From Leptobrachium leishanense (Eukaryota > Chordata > Amphibia > Anura > Megophryidae): 64,000 bases of DNA. The position numbers and the translations under genes were made by a program. The notes beneath the pieces were generated by a model that saw only the letters and a list, made by a program, of their open reading frames with translations, did not search any database and was not told the DNA's origin. The stretch is taken from NCBI GenBank assembly GCA_009667805.1, contig CM019063.1:56032881-56096880 (forward strand), read 5' to 3'. Positions 11,592 through 22,759 of this stretch are shown piece after piece (position 1 is the stretch's first letter; the number at the start of each line of letters is the position of its first letter).

Positions 11592-14311
11592 TTACTCTTT
11601 TCCTAACCGTTTCTCCAAACTACCACCTCTCCAGAAAGGTTCCATTTTTTGAACTGCCATAAACATAAGACCTTCTGGGTTCTGTCCATGCTTTAATTTG
11701 AAGTGTAGTGAAACACTATGTTTTTCGAACCCTTTTCTAATGTTTCGTACATGCTCCTGTATGCGCACATTAAGGGGTCGTGTTGTACGTCCCACGTATT
11801 TGAGTCCGCAGGGACAGGTCAGTACATATACAACATTCCTAGAGAAGCATGTCATTACTCCTTTGAGTTTGATCTTATCACCATTTCTCTCAATTTCTGT
11901 TATTATTTGTTTTCTACCCTTAGTATTTCTACAATTTAAGCAATTCCCACATTGGTGAAAGCCAGCTTGTATCCCAAAGTGGTTAGTTGTCTTCTTTTTA
12001 CCCACTCGGTGCGTAAGCTCCATTTTCAGATTCTTCACTCCCCTACATATTATGCGCGGTATCGCTGGGAGAATACCTCCCAACGTGGGGTCTTTTTGTA
12101 GAATCGGCCAATGTTTCTTGATGCTCTTTCTAATCTCCTTATTAAAGGGATTATACGAAAATATAAATGGTACATCATCCATAGTCTTTAGTAATAAATT
12201 TTCTTTTTTCTTCTTCAATAAATCTGGTCTCTCCATCTGTCTAACCTCCTTTCTAGTGTCTTCCAGAGTTTGTACATTATACCCTTTCTCGACGAAGTCT
12301 GAGCGTAACTTCATTGACTGGATATCAAAGTCAGAGACGTCCGTACAGTTCCTCTTCATCCGTAGAAACTGTCCTTTCGGAACAGCATTTAACCATTGAG
12401 GAAGGTGGCAGCTCTTTCGCTCAATAAAGCTGTTACAATCAACCTCCTTAAAATGGGTCTTGGTCTTTATCATTTCATTTTCAACAAATATTTTTAAATC
12501 TAAGAAAGTGACTTCAGTTTTGCTCCAAAGGGAGGTCAGAACGATACCTCTATCATTGGTAGCTAAAAAGTCTAAAAACAGTCGCAAATCATATTCTCCT
12601 CCTCTCCATATAAAAAGTATGTCGTCAATGGATAGAAAACTGGCTAAAAGATAGGGTACAGAGAGTGGTCATAAATGGTACATTTTCAAGATGGACACCA
12701 GTGGTAAGTGGTGTCCCTCAGGGGTCTGTTATAGGACCAATACTATTCAATTTATTTATAAATGACCTTGAGATAGGCATTGAAAGTCATGTATCAGTGT
12801 TTGCAGATGACACAAAGCTAGGAAAAGTAATACAATGTGAGCAGGATGTTACTTCGCTGCAGAGGGATTTAGATATATTGGGGGACTGGGCACTTAAATG
12901 GCAGATGAGATTTAATCTAGATAAATGTAAAGTTATGCACTTTGGAGTGAAGAACACACAAGCAATTTATACCCTAAATGGTACGGAGTTAGGAAATCCA
13001 AGCAGGAGAAGGATTTGGGAATAATCATAGACTTCAAACTAAGTAACAATGTGCAATGTCAAACAGCAGCCGCAAGGCCAGCAAAGTACTGGCATGCATT
13101 AAAAGGGGAGTTCACTCACGGGATGAAAACATAATTTTGCCTCTGTATAAATCAATGGTCAGGCCGCACCTTGAATATGCCGTGCAATTTTGGGCACCTG
13201 TCTTAAAAAAAGATATTATATCGTTAGAAAAAGTGCAGAGACGGGCAACTAAATTAATAAGGGGGATGGAAGGGTTAAGTTATGAGGAAAGACTAACAAG
13301 CTTAAACCTGTTTAGTTTAGAGAAAAGGCGCCTTAGAGAGGGATCTGATAACCTTATATAAATATATACGGGGCCATTATCAACCATTGTCTGATAACCT
13401 ATTCATTAACAGGACTATACACAGGACAAGGGGTCATCCATTTAGACTGGAAGAAAGAAAATTTAGCTTAAAGCATAGGAAGGGTTATTTTACGGTGAGA
13501 ACAATCAAGCTGTGGAATTCTCTGCCTGTTGAGGTGGTTGGGTCAGAGTCTGTACAGACTTTTAAAAAACGACTGGATGACTTCCTGCAGACACAGAATA
13601 TTAAGGGTTATAATATTTAATATGTGGGTAAAAGCTTCTTGATCCAAGGAGAAATCTGACTGCCATTCTGGGGTCAAGAAGGAATTTTTTTCCCAGTATG
13701 TTGCATATTGGCAAGCATTCAGACTGGGTTTTTTGCCTTCTTTTGGATCAACAGCAGTAGGTTATGTGGGAGAGGCTGAACCCGATGGACGCATGTCTTT
13801 TTTCAGCCTATATAACTATGTAACTATGTAACTATGTAAATGTAACGACGAAAAAGGACCAAATTTGTTCTCCAGTTAGATAAAAAAGAATTTTCCCAAT
13901 GTACCATAAAAACATTGGCGAAACTGGGGGCAAATCTTGTCCCCATCGCTGTGCCAGATGTTTGTAAATAAAATTCCTCCTGAAACCAAAAGTAGTTGTG
14001 TTCCAATATCAGTTGTATACCTCTGAGAATGAAATCCACTTGTTCAGGCTGAAGCTTATTATCCCTCTCTAGAAAAAACTTTACAGCTTCTATCCCCTTG
14101 TCTTGCGGGATGATGGTGTAAAGTGACTGAACGTCACTAGTAACCAATATGTCACCATCTTTCCATTCCATATCCGCTAGGATATTGATTATCTCTATGG
14201 TATCCTTCAGGTGGGTTTCAGTGGTTGAAACATAAGGTTGTAACTGTTTGTCAAGGTATTCGGAAAGCTTACTGGAAATAGATCCTATACCCGAAATAAT
14301 CGGTCTACCCG
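11592..14311 (-). pseudogene. PLE reverse transcriptase + GIY-YIG nuclease, left copy
   Basis: Read on the minus strand, 14311-13839 gives the reverse-transcriptase palm (GRPIISGIGS, LVTSDVQSLYTIIP, GTAMGTRFAPSFANVFM) up to FRRY. A 1.2-kb LINE (12631-13838) then interrupts the YIDD motif, and IDDI-like sequence resumes at 12630. The thumb (HLPQWLNAVPKGQFLRMKRN) and a cysteine-rich linker (CGNCLNC) follow, then the GIY-YIG nuclease (VVYVLTCPCGLKYVGRTTR, RIQEH). A TAA at 11592-11594 ends it 29 codons before the C-terminus seen in the right copy. RT followed by GIY-YIG is diagnostic of Penelope-like elements. Sequence N-terminal to GRP is absent at the inversion junction. Confidence 0.9.
12631..13838 (+). 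mobile_element. CR1/L2-type LINE, 5'-truncated, 3' half
   Basis: A decayed LINE 3' half in three frames. At 12665-13024 the reverse-transcriptase motifs GVPQGSVIGPILFNLF and FADDTKL are seen. At 13056-13361 [18 protein letters not shown] occurs, and at 13387-13620 TVRTIKLWNSLPVEVV, the usual C-terminus of CR1/L2 proteins. A 3' untranslated region with GGGGTCAAGAAGGAATTTTT ends in TAACTATG repeats. It is flanked by AATG (12627-12630 and 13839-13842). It landed within the YIDD catalytic motif of the PLE reverse transcriptase. Two frameshifts show long inactivity. Confidence 0.85.
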
Positions 14312-16176
14312 TCAATGAAGTTACGCTCAGACGTCGTCGAGAAAGGGTATAATGTACAAACTCTGGAAGACACTAGAAAGGAGGTTAGACAGATGGAGAG
14401 ACCAGATTTATTGAAGAAGAAAAAAGAAAATTTATTACTAAAGACTATGGATGATGTACCATTTATATTTTCGTATAATCCCCTTAATAAAGAGATTAGA
14501 AAGAGCATCAAGAAACATTGGCCGATTCTACAAAAAGACCCCACGTTGGGAGGTATTCTCCCAGCGATACCGCGCATAATATGTAGGGGAGTGAAGAATC
14601 TGAAAATGGAGCTTACGCACCGAGTGGGTAAAAAGAAGACAACTAACCACTTTGGGATACAAGCGGGCTTTCACCAATGTGGGAATTGCCACCTCTACGC
14701 TGATGACACTCAGATCTACCTCTCTACCCCTGATCTCTCTCCCCCTGTCCTTTCAAAAGTCAGTGACTGTTTATCTGGCATCTCCTCCTGGATGGCCTCC
14801 CACCACCTAAAGATCAACATGTCAAAAGACTGAGCTCCTACTTATTCCTCCCTCTAATGCCTCCCCACCTCCTGACTTCTCTATCAGGTGGAGGGTATCA
14901 CCATCTCCCCATCAAACCAAGTTCGCTGTCTTGGAGTTACACTGGACTCTGCTCTTCCTTCATCCCCCACATCAAGTCTCTTTCCTCCTCCTGCCGATAC
15001 CAACTGCGTAATATTTCCAGAATTCGGCCATTTCTTACCGCTGTCACCACAAAACAAACTCATACACGCCCTGGTAATCTCCCGACTCGACTATTGCAAT
15101 AATCTCTTATCTGGCCTCCCTCTGTCCGCCTCTCCCCCCACAACCATCCTGAACGCCTCGCCAGGCTAATTCACCTCACCCGCCGCTCTGTCTCTGCCGC
15201 TCCCCTCTGCGAGTCCCTTCACTGGCTCCCCATCACTGCAGAATTAAGTTCAAAATCCTTATCCTTACCTACAAAACCCTACTAACTCAGCGCCCCACTA
15301 CCTGTCCTCACTAATCACCAAATACACCCCAGCCCGCTCCCTAAGGTCAAACAGTGACCTGCGCCTAGCTTCTCCCCGCATCACCTCTTCCCATGATAGA
15401 CTGCAGGATTTCTCACGCGCAGCCCCCACTCTCTGGAACGCTCTCCCTCGTGCTGTCAGACTTTCCCCTAACTTCTCTTCCTTCAAACGCTCCCTGAAAA
15501 CATTGCTATTTAGGGAAGCCTACCACCCAACTCACTGACGCAACCATCAATCACTCTACCTTACAGTCCTCTCTCTGTTTCCAACCCCAACCCTCCTAGA
15601 TTGTGAGTTCCTACGGGAATAGGGCCCTCATCTCCTCCTGTTACTGTTTGTCAAATGTTGTTCAATGTATTGTAACCTGCTGTACTGTACTGTGCTTATG
15701 TACAGCGCTGCGGAATATGCTGGCGCTTTATAAATTAATAATAATAATAATAATAAAATACTAAGGGTAGAAAACAAATAATAACAGAAATTGAGAGAAA
15801 TGGTGATAAGATCAAACTCAAAGGAGTAATGACATGATTCTCTAGGAATGTTGTATATGTACTGACCTGTCCCTGCGGACTCAAATATGTGGGACGTACT
15901 ACACGACCCCTTAATGTGCGCATACAGAGGCATGTAGGAAACATTAGAAAAGGGTTCGAAAAACATAGTGTTTCACTACACTTCAAATTAAAGCATGGAC
16001 AGAACCCAGAAGGTCTTATGTTTATGGCAGTTCAAAAAATGGAACCTTTCTGGAGAGGTGGTAGTTTGGAGAAACGGTTAGGAAAAGAGGAAATGAGGTG
16101 GATTTTTCTAATGAATGTGCTCCAGTCTCACGGATTGAACGCAGACTTTGAGCTGTGCCATTTCCTCAATGACTAA
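14312..16176 (+). pseudogene. PLE reverse transcriptase + GIY-YIG nuclease, right copy
   Basis: It starts inside the thumb region (MKLRSDVVEKGYNV) directly at the inversion junction, so palm and fingers are missing. It runs through MERPDLLKKKKENLLLKTMD and HFGIQAGFHQCGNC, is interrupted by an L2-type LINE at 14690, resumes at 15757 (TKGRKQIITEI), has a TGA in place of the cysteine codon of TCFSRN near 15835, and completes GIY-YIG (KYVGRTTRPLNVRIQ; text after the TGA is MGRTTRPLNVRIQRH) to FELCHFLND. It retains the true C-terminus lost in the left copy. Confidence 0.88.
14690..15756 (+). mobile_element. L2-type LINE fragment inserted in PLE
   Basis: It opens with the reverse-transcriptase motif HLYADDTQIYLST and WMASHHLKINMSK, continues as decayed coding sequence (many stops) and ends CAGCGCTGCGGAATATGCTG GCGCTTTATAAA then (TAA)n. 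These are hallmarks of L2-like LINE 3' ends in frogs. Compared with the left PLE arm, about 12 bp of PLE sequence is missing at the insertion point. Confidence 0.8.
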
Positions 16177-16624
16177 CATTTCTAATAACATTGGATTATT
16201 TTCCCCTCACTATTCTCATATTAGGTCTTAATTGGTCCTCCATTTATAACCCTTTCTAGTATATGGCTTAATTCATTTTCGGTCTAATACCCTTATATAT
16301 TTTAATTAAGTTATTTTACCAGATTCCCCTGCATGGTATCTCCTCCCTTATACCTTTATAAACCCCTTTCTTTATGATCCAATATTTAACAATGCTGTAG
16401 CATTAATATTATCCCAGATAAATATCCGAATTCACTGTATGTGAGGCCAAAATCAAAATTAGTTGTTGGGCCCTATTGGAAGTTTGGATGTTGACTGATT
16501 GTGTCTTCAGCTCTATTATGTACATCGAGCTTTTCCCTTCCTCCTCCCTCTCTTTTTTTATTGTGGACTGATAAACATCTATGCTAGCCTGAATCTATTC
16601 ACGCGATTATTATGGATAAATCCC

Positions 16625-17040
16625 CGCGATTATTATGGATAAACCCCTGTGATTTAGTAATATGTGTAAAAATCGATCGCTTCAGTTTTTAATGTTGCTG
16701 CTGTCCCACATGCTAGTGGTGACTACACACTGAGATTAAATGTTTAGCCATATTAGATATCCAGGCGGAATCGAAACTGAAACTCACCGCAAAGCTTTAC
16801 TGGGTAATTTCCCGTTTATCAACAGCCAGATTAGTATGGATTAACCTTTGCGATCTAGTAATGTGTGTAAAAATCGATCGCCCCATTTTTTCCAACTTCC
16901 CTTTTGTTGCTACTGTCCCATATGTAAGTGGCGACTACACACTGGGATTAAATGTCCAGCCATAATAGATATTCAGGTTGAAACCGAAATCTGCCGCAAG
17001 GCCTTACTGGGTAATTTCCTGTTTATCAACAGCTAGACTA
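16625..17040 (+). repeat. Tandem duplication in PLE 3' region, right arm
   Basis: Inverted counterpart of 10637-11060, with the same two diverged copies of about 215 bp. Confidence 0.72.
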
Positions 17041-17373
17041 AATGAAGCATAAATGTCGCCTGATTCTAATTTTATGTACATTATGCGATTTGTCTGATGT
17101 TCGTTCTTATTTGTCTTTATGTTGATTTGGTTTAAAGAGCCCCCCGCAACCGCGATCGGCAACCCGCTGCAACCCTTTTGATAAGAGCGTGTATTAACCG
17201 CTAAGCATTACTGGGTAAAATTACCTGACCGGAAGTCGCACGACCGGAAGCAGGAAGCGGACATCTTGCCAACGCGGCCGGAAGAAGCACAATTACGGTA
17301 CATTATAAGAGAGGACGTTTTCACTTTTATTCTTATACTACTTTTTATATGTATATGGACATTGAGTATCTTA

Positions 17374-17417
17374 TACCGACTGAGGAAGGCTTTTTTAAGC
17401 CGAAACGCGTCTCGGTA
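17374..17417 (+). ncRNA. Hammerhead-ribozyme-like motif, right PLE arm
   Basis: Same motif as 10260-10303 on the opposite strand: TACCGA, CTGAGGA, A, GGCTT-TTTT-AAGCC, GAAAC, GC, GTC, TCGGTA. Every core base and both stems are identical between the arms, although the surrounding sequence has diverged slightly. Confidence 0.65.
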
Positions 17418-18169
17418 GACCTTTTTTTGTCCCATTTTTATCTAAATAAATAGATTGGTTTTATAACCCCCCACTTGCTACCTTCTCCGACTCTTCAATT
17501 TCGACATACCTTTATTGTCTGCTGCTGAGATAAAGGGGGTCTGGGCCTTCACCCTTAAGAGTGCCCAAGGCTATATTCATTAAGCCTAATACCGTGAGGC
17601 TCCAGAATTGGTGAGTGTGGTCCCTTCTCCCTATCTCTATTATTATTTTTTAAATACAGTTTTACGCTATGGGATTGTCGTCTCCCGATTCTTTCTGCTT
17701 TATTTAGTACCTATTACGGACGAAAGAAGGGAAGTGCCACCCTGTATTTGGCCATAGGCTTTCTTTCCTTGAGCCAGGACCCTTGGGCTCCCCTAAATGT
17801 GAGTGGTCTGTACTTTGGCTAAAACATTTTTGACCAACTCTGTGATGACTATCTGCACTATTATTGTTTTTTTATGATGTGCTTTTTTTGAGAAACACTG
17901 ATGAACAAATGAATTCGACACCAGCACTTTAGAGAAGACCAACATATTCCTCTCTCTGTTTTTTTGAGTATTGGATTAACTATAACTTGAGTATCTCCCC
18001 TCTTTTTATTCAGCACATTGGACTTTGCTATTGGAAATTCACTTTATGCACGTGCACTTTAAAAATGATGGTATTTTGAATTTTCTTCAAGCAATGTTGC
18101 ACTTTACTATGAACTTTTGCATGTTCACTTATTAACCAACTGGATGCGCCGTATGGTTTTGTTCTTTCC

Positions 18170-18183
18170 AACAGCAAATTTAA
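18170..18183. repeat. 14-bp target duplication, right copy
   Basis: AACAGCAAATTTAA, identical to 9369-9382. Confidence 0.8.
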
Positions 18184-18689
18184 GTATAGGCAGAGACAGG
18201 CACCTTCAGGATACAGGATTGGAGTGCACTGCGCAGATCACACATCTAAAGTATAAAATACCTCACTATGCCTGGCCTGATAATTACAATCTATAGGATT
18301 CAGAGGAATGACGTCTAAGCTTAACACCAATATGCCTTATAACTCTATGCTCAGCCTACCTGCCGACCTTTAATTGAACCTGCCTTGCCAAGCATAAATT
18401 GGGCTCATTTGATAAAAAAAATATATTAATTATATATGTGCTACCATTGGGTACCTATAGATAGCGACCAGCTCATTCCGGGGAAGGTGATTAACTAGCA
18501 GCATGCTGCCTTATCAGTCAGGATATCAATTACACCATATGCAGAGCTGCTCATATAACCCTATGCTGTTCCACCCGCCCGCCCCATCCACACTCCCACC
18601 CAGCCCCTATCCTAATTATATAGGCTCCTTTTCTAGACTGCGTCACTACTCTCTCCGTTTAACCAGACAGTGTCTGCTATTATTTCTTC
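18184..18689. other. Intron, nothing recognised
   Basis: No coding or repeat signal was recognised. A C-rich stretch at about 18568-18605 probably belongs to the repeat that follows. Confidence 0.35.
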
Positions 18690-18940
18690 TCATGTAATTT
18701 TATCCACACTCCCCCCTGTTCCCTTTTGTTTCACTTGCCTTAGTCCTTTAGATTGTAAACTCACGGGATGTCTGGCTGAGCACTTGTATAAAGTGCTGCA
18801 TTAGCAGGACAATTATCCTACAGGTAGGGCCATCTGTTCCTTAGGTTTTATTATTTATTATGTCACCTGTTTATGCTTCCCTATTGTAAAGCACTACAGA
18901 ATCTGTTGGCGCTGTATAAGTACCTGTAACTGTAACCTTA
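18690..18940 (+). repeat. L2-tail-like dispersed repeat (SINE/LINE 3' end)
   Basis: It ends TGTTGGCGCTGTATAAGTAC with CTGTAACTGTAACC, the CAGCGCTG..GCGCT-TATAA signature of L2-type 3' tails in this window (compare 15690-15756). Only the 3' part is recognisable. Confidence 0.5.
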
Positions 18941-19490
18941 ATGTGTGATGCCCACAAAGAAGGAATATGGTGGCGCTACCTGAGGTCCGCTATCCGCTCT
19001 TTGAGAGATTTCCTTTAACTATAGGTTTCCTGTAAAATTACTGGTAGAACCCAGTGGTTTATTGGAAAACCCCTAAACATTAATTACATAGTAAAGAATC
19101 CTTATAGCATCTGTGCAATGCTTTTTTACCGTCAGTAAGCCAGTTTGACATGCAGGCGTGGCATGTGCTGTCAAAATAGCACTGCAGGTGCACATCTGCT
19201 GGGGCTCCATGTTTCAGATACAACTGTCCCAGCTGTTCAAACGGCTTCAGCATCTCGGCTGAAATGTCTCAGGTGTTTCCTTTGCATTGCTCCAGAATTA
19301 GACCAGATCGAGTTATATTGATCTTGGGCTCCTGCAGGAGCTTTTGATGATGGTGTTAACATGGTGGTGAAAGGAGTTAGGGATCCCATATAAAAATCAG
19401 AGCATATAAAAAAAGTTAATGGATAAATGAATATTGAGCTCGATTTAAGTCTATCGGTTGTTTGTAAAAATATTGGCTGCTTGTGGCTGT
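18941..19490. other. Intron, nothing recognised
   Basis: No splice-flanked open frame and no recognised repeat. Confidence 0.35.
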
Positions 19491-19955
19491 TACTTTTTCC
19501 AAAAATCAGTTGGTTCAACTGGGAAAATTCAGCTGGAGCTAATATTCGGGAATTGATGCTGGTCTGAAAAAAAAGCTGTCCGGTAAAATGACCGAAAACG
19601 CTTATTTACAGTCAGAATCATACAGATCTGTGTCTTTAAAACTGACTATTCGAAAAATCCAATGTTTAAAAAAATATTTAATTCTAATCCTCTCTAGTTC
19701 CCTGCCCGAAAATCTATTGATCAGCATCTTTTTAGCATTTGAAATTTTTTCGGAAATCGGTATACCGATAAATTTGAATTGAAATCGATAAAGCCGATAC
19801 TTCCATAAAAAATTGTAGCTGCGAGAGCCGATATATTAGATCCAATTTTTTTTTACCAGGAGTCGAAATGCCTGTAAACCCGCATATAAACCTCCTGAAC
19901 TGAAAATCGTCTGAAAAAGGTCCCAATTTCGGCAATGGAGCTGAATTAAATCAAG
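19491..19955. repeat. Dispersed repeat shared with 22.76-23.03 kb
   Basis: GAAATTTTTTCGGAAATCGG, GCGAGAGCCGATA and TCTGAAAAAGG-type words recur in order at 22760-23030. Each copy sits just 3' of a spef2 exon (genomic left). Family unknown. Confidence 0.5.
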
Positions 19956-19969
19956 CCCACAGTGCTTAC

Positions 19970-20040
19970 CTTCACTATGGCATTCTCACCATCAGATGAT
20001 TTGGATATTTGGTCTTGAGGGATTTCATTCAGATCCATTT
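19970..20040 (-). CDS. spef2: spef2 exon, acidic linker
   Basis: The acceptor tccatttttag and donor GTAAGC bound 71 bp. Two leading bases complete a glutamate codon begun in the previous exon; the rest reads MDLNEIPQDQISKSSDGENA then IVK and ends in phase 0. It is a polar, acidic insertion between the P-loop half and the DGFP half of the adenylate-kinase-like region. Frame continuity on both sides (23038-23104 and 5626-5729) is the main evidence, since the peptide alone is not diagnostic. Confidence 0.78.
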
Positions 20041-20060
20041 CTAAAAATGGAAAAGGACAG

Positions 20061-20470
20061 AATAATATTAGTATTATTATCATCATTTTTATAGCGCCAA
20101 CAGTTTCTGCAGCGTTTAACAATAGCCAGTGTGAAATTAATCTAACAAATTACAAGCACATTTAGGAGCCAGAGAGGAGAGGTGTTGAGGGCCCTGCTCA
20201 CAAGGGTTTACAATCTACAAGAGTTGGGGTGGAAGAGAACAAGTAGAGTTACTATTTATCAGCGTTGGTGTCAAAAATGGTGACGGGCATGAGAGTAAGG
20301 TATACAACCTATAATAATGTGGGAAGGGGAGATGAGGAGACGGATTAGTCAGGAAAGTGATACGCTAATCTGAAGAGATGGGTTTTGAGGGATTTCTTAA
20401 AGGACTGAAGATCAATGGAAAGTCTGATAGGGTGAGTAAAGTCCTAACACAGCTTAAAGGTAATGGCTTT
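20061..20470 (-). repeat. L2-tail-type dispersed repeat, antisense
   Basis: It starts with (ATT)n and TTTATAGCGCCAACAG then CTGCAGCG, the inverted L2-like 3' tail, followed by GGGTTTACAATCTACAAGAG. Read on the minus strand it is a 3'-anchored retroelement fragment of about 400 bp. It begins only about 20 bp upstream of the exon at 19970-20040. Confidence 0.6.
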
Positions 20471-20565
20471 TAGCAAAATACAAAACAGCCATATCATCAG
20501 TAATAACAGAAATGTGTACATTTCTTTAACCAATGACAAAGGGCTAATCAGTGTGACAGCATGCT

Positions 20566-21035
20566 TTAACCACTTCACTACCAAGATCGAGATATCACTG
20601 GCTTCAAAAGGCACCATCGAGCGCCCCGATAGAGATATCTCGATCTGCAGTCCAAAAGCAAATAAAATTTGATTGCTGCAAACTAATTTTGTTTGCTTTT
20701 AGGCTGCAGATGGTGCCCCCAAAGTTTTAGCCCTGTGGGCATAATGCCGAAAGAGCTAAAACTATAAATTCGGCAGAAGAATGCTCTGAAATATAGGGCT
20801 TTCAGCTGCATTCAGCAGCAGATGCAGGGGAAAAAAAACAAACAAAAAAGAAACGAGCTACAGCTGTGATGGCCGTAACTCAATTTGGCAGTAGATGGCG
20901 CCATCTACTGGCTAAATAGGTTATTTACAGTAAGAACTATTTCTTACAGTATAATTAATTAAAAATGGTTTTACATAAAACCACTGGTTTCTGACAATGG
21001 TCTTTTGAAAAATCACTTGGTAGTGAAGGGGTTAA
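20566..21035. mobile_element. piggyBac-like MITE, TTAA-flanked
   Basis: TTAA then CCACTTCACTACCAAG at the left mirrors CTTGGTAGTGAAGGGG then TTAA at the right (TTAA at 20566-20569 and 21032-21035). The TTAA duplication and CCMCTTCACTACC termini fit piggyBac-like elements. Inside, CGAGATATC is palindromically repeated (20585-20645) and GGCGCCATCTACTGGC occurs. No transposase. Confidence 0.7.
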
Positions 21036-21522
21036 TGTGGAATGAGGAGAAGGGGGCATAATACAGAAGGATTGCTCGCCCAAAAGAGTAAAATAGCTAC
21101 CATGGTCTGAACTAAAAGGAAACATATGTCCCAATAGCTAATACTTTTCAATAGCAATTTTCTTGTTTAATGAAAACTTGCCAAACCTAAGATAATGAGT
21201 ACTATTTGCTTACATACAGTGAGCACATCGGGATATGCTGTGATTGTTGTTAAGCACAGAAAAACAGAAATCAGCATTATAAACTAAATTTACATTTTTG
21301 AACATTACTTACTGACTAGTGGGGAACATCATGGAATAAAAACATAGGATTATATTCACTAAACCCTGAGCTTGACTGCAACTCCATATTTTATTGAATA
21401 CCGGTAGATGTTCTAGAAATACAAGTGACTGCCTTTGTAGGAGATAAAATAAAATAGCCCCGAGTATTATTTTTTCTCCATGAAGAATAATGTCTCGATT
21501 TAATTCTATCTTCAGATATAAA
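21036..21522. other. Intron, nothing recognised
   Basis: No feature recognised. Confidence 0.35.
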
Positions 21523-22276
21523 AGGGGTTATTCAGAGAGCACTGAAATATCACCGACATTTCGGTGCTCTCTCTTTCACTGCACTTCGGTGAGTAAAAAA
21601 TCGCCAACCCTGCGGCGAATTCAGTATTCACTGCAGGGTCCCCGAAGTGTGGCGAATCAACCCACCGAATCAACCACTGAACAAATCGAAAAAATGCCAA
21701 ATGCATTTGACGATCTGCCGAACAGACTGGCGAATCCATCCGAAAAAAGCCAACGACCTGTCGAACAGACCGCTGACCATGCATTTTAAAAAAAACCTTC
21801 TGCATGAAAATAATATATAAGGTCCTATGAATAACAATAAAAAGGTCTGTCACAGAATAAATAAAAAAAAGCCATGGAAAAATAAATAAATCGGAATTAA
21901 AAAGTTCACTAAAAAAATCCTGAAAAACGCCTGAAAAATAAACAGACTTTTTGTTGCAAATAAAAAGAATAAACGGTTAAATAAATATTTGAGGAAAACG
22001 TGGATTTTTTTACATTGAAGTCTATGGGATTAGCCTGATTAAACCTGTTGAATGAAACCACTGTAAATCAGGACATTTCACTGACATTTCTCTGAATAGA
22101 TTAAGCATTACTTCTCTATGGGGATTTCACTGCTGCCGAATTGCACCATGTTACGCTGGCAATTTGCCAAAATTTGGTGAATTACCAGCTTTTTGAATAG
22201 TCGAATGGCCATGAAATTTCACCGTATGGGGAAAATTTCATTCCCAATTCCGAGCTCTCTGAATAAACCCTTTAGT
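21523..22276. mobile_element. MITE, GGGTTATTCAGAGAGC family, copy 1
   Basis: The left end GGGGTTATTCAGAGAGC is inverted at the right end as GCTCTCTGAATAAACCC. Subterminal palindromes lie around CCGACATTTCGGTG and the CACTGCAGGGTCCCCGAAGTG region. Interior landmarks are shared with 5130-5570, 23634-24441 and 24966-25755. Non-coding; superfamily uncertain because no clear target duplication is seen. Confidence 0.65.
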
Positions 22277-22384
22277 GAGATATACTGGCAGGTTTTGGAC
22301 GAGTCTTTTTTTCTAAATCTCGGCTGATTCGATTGAAGACATTTGGCTGCAGCTGAAATTTGTAGCTTACTTTCACTTTGCAAA

Positions 22385-22600
22385 TCACCCTAATTAATCC
22401 AAGGTTCTAGCCCTTCCCATGATATGTTAATCTGTATATTTGTGTTTTGTTTTTAATAGTTTGCATTTTATTACTTTGTATTTCTGTAACAACTGTAACC
22501 ATTCAATGTTCTTGAACCCAGGACATACTTGAAAACGAGAGAAATCTCAATGTATCCTTCCTGGTAAAATCCTTTGCAAATAAATAAATAAATATTTGAT
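22385..22600 (+). repeat. LINE/SINE 3' end with (AAATA)n tail
   Basis: It ends ACTTGAAAACGAGAGAAATC, CAATGTATCCTTCCTGGT and AAAATCCTTTGC before (AAATA)n. The same tail occurs in the tRNA-derived SINE at 24536-24722 on the other strand, as expected when a SINE borrows the 3' end of its LINE partner. Confidence 0.55.
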
Positions 22601-22615
22601 AAATGTTTTTTTTTT

Positions 22616-22735
22616 TTACAAGAAAGTGTATCTAATTAATCATTGTAAGTATACCTAACCGTAACTCTAACCCTAAAACGTTTAAGAAATAAAGTTCTCT
22701 TTAGGGTTAGGGTTAGGTGTCAATTGATAAATCAA
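22616..22735. repeat. Hairpin repeat with telomere-like arms
   Basis: CCTAACCGTAACTCTAACCC near 22655 is the imperfect inverted copy of TTAGGGTTAGGGTTAGG near 22703-22720. Outer pairs (AGTGTAT/ACACTTT) extend it. It is too short and hairpin-shaped for a telomeric tract. Confidence 0.6.
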
Positions 22736-22759
22736 CACTTTAATTAAAATTAAGGCTAT

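Larger units (their letters stand above)
9383..18169. mobile_element. Composite Penelope-like element, inverted duplication
   Basis: Two copies of one Penelope-like retroelement face outward with their 3' regions: a minus-strand copy (9383-14311) and a plus-strand copy (14312-18169). The shared arms are about 2.77 kb (left 9553-12318; right 14312-18169 minus a 1.07-kb LINE insert). The left copy reaches further into the reverse transcriptase at its 5' side and has about 170 bp more at its 3' end, including a (TA)n tract. One 14-bp duplication flanks the whole, so it probably integrated in a single event. Each arm contains a hammerhead-like motif. LINE fragments at 12631-13838 and 14690-15756 entered later. 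Confidence 0.85.

Noticed and set aside
22655..22720. Telomeric repeat as evidence of a chromosome end
   Set aside because: Only about three TTAGGG units, arranged as a hairpin within an intron.
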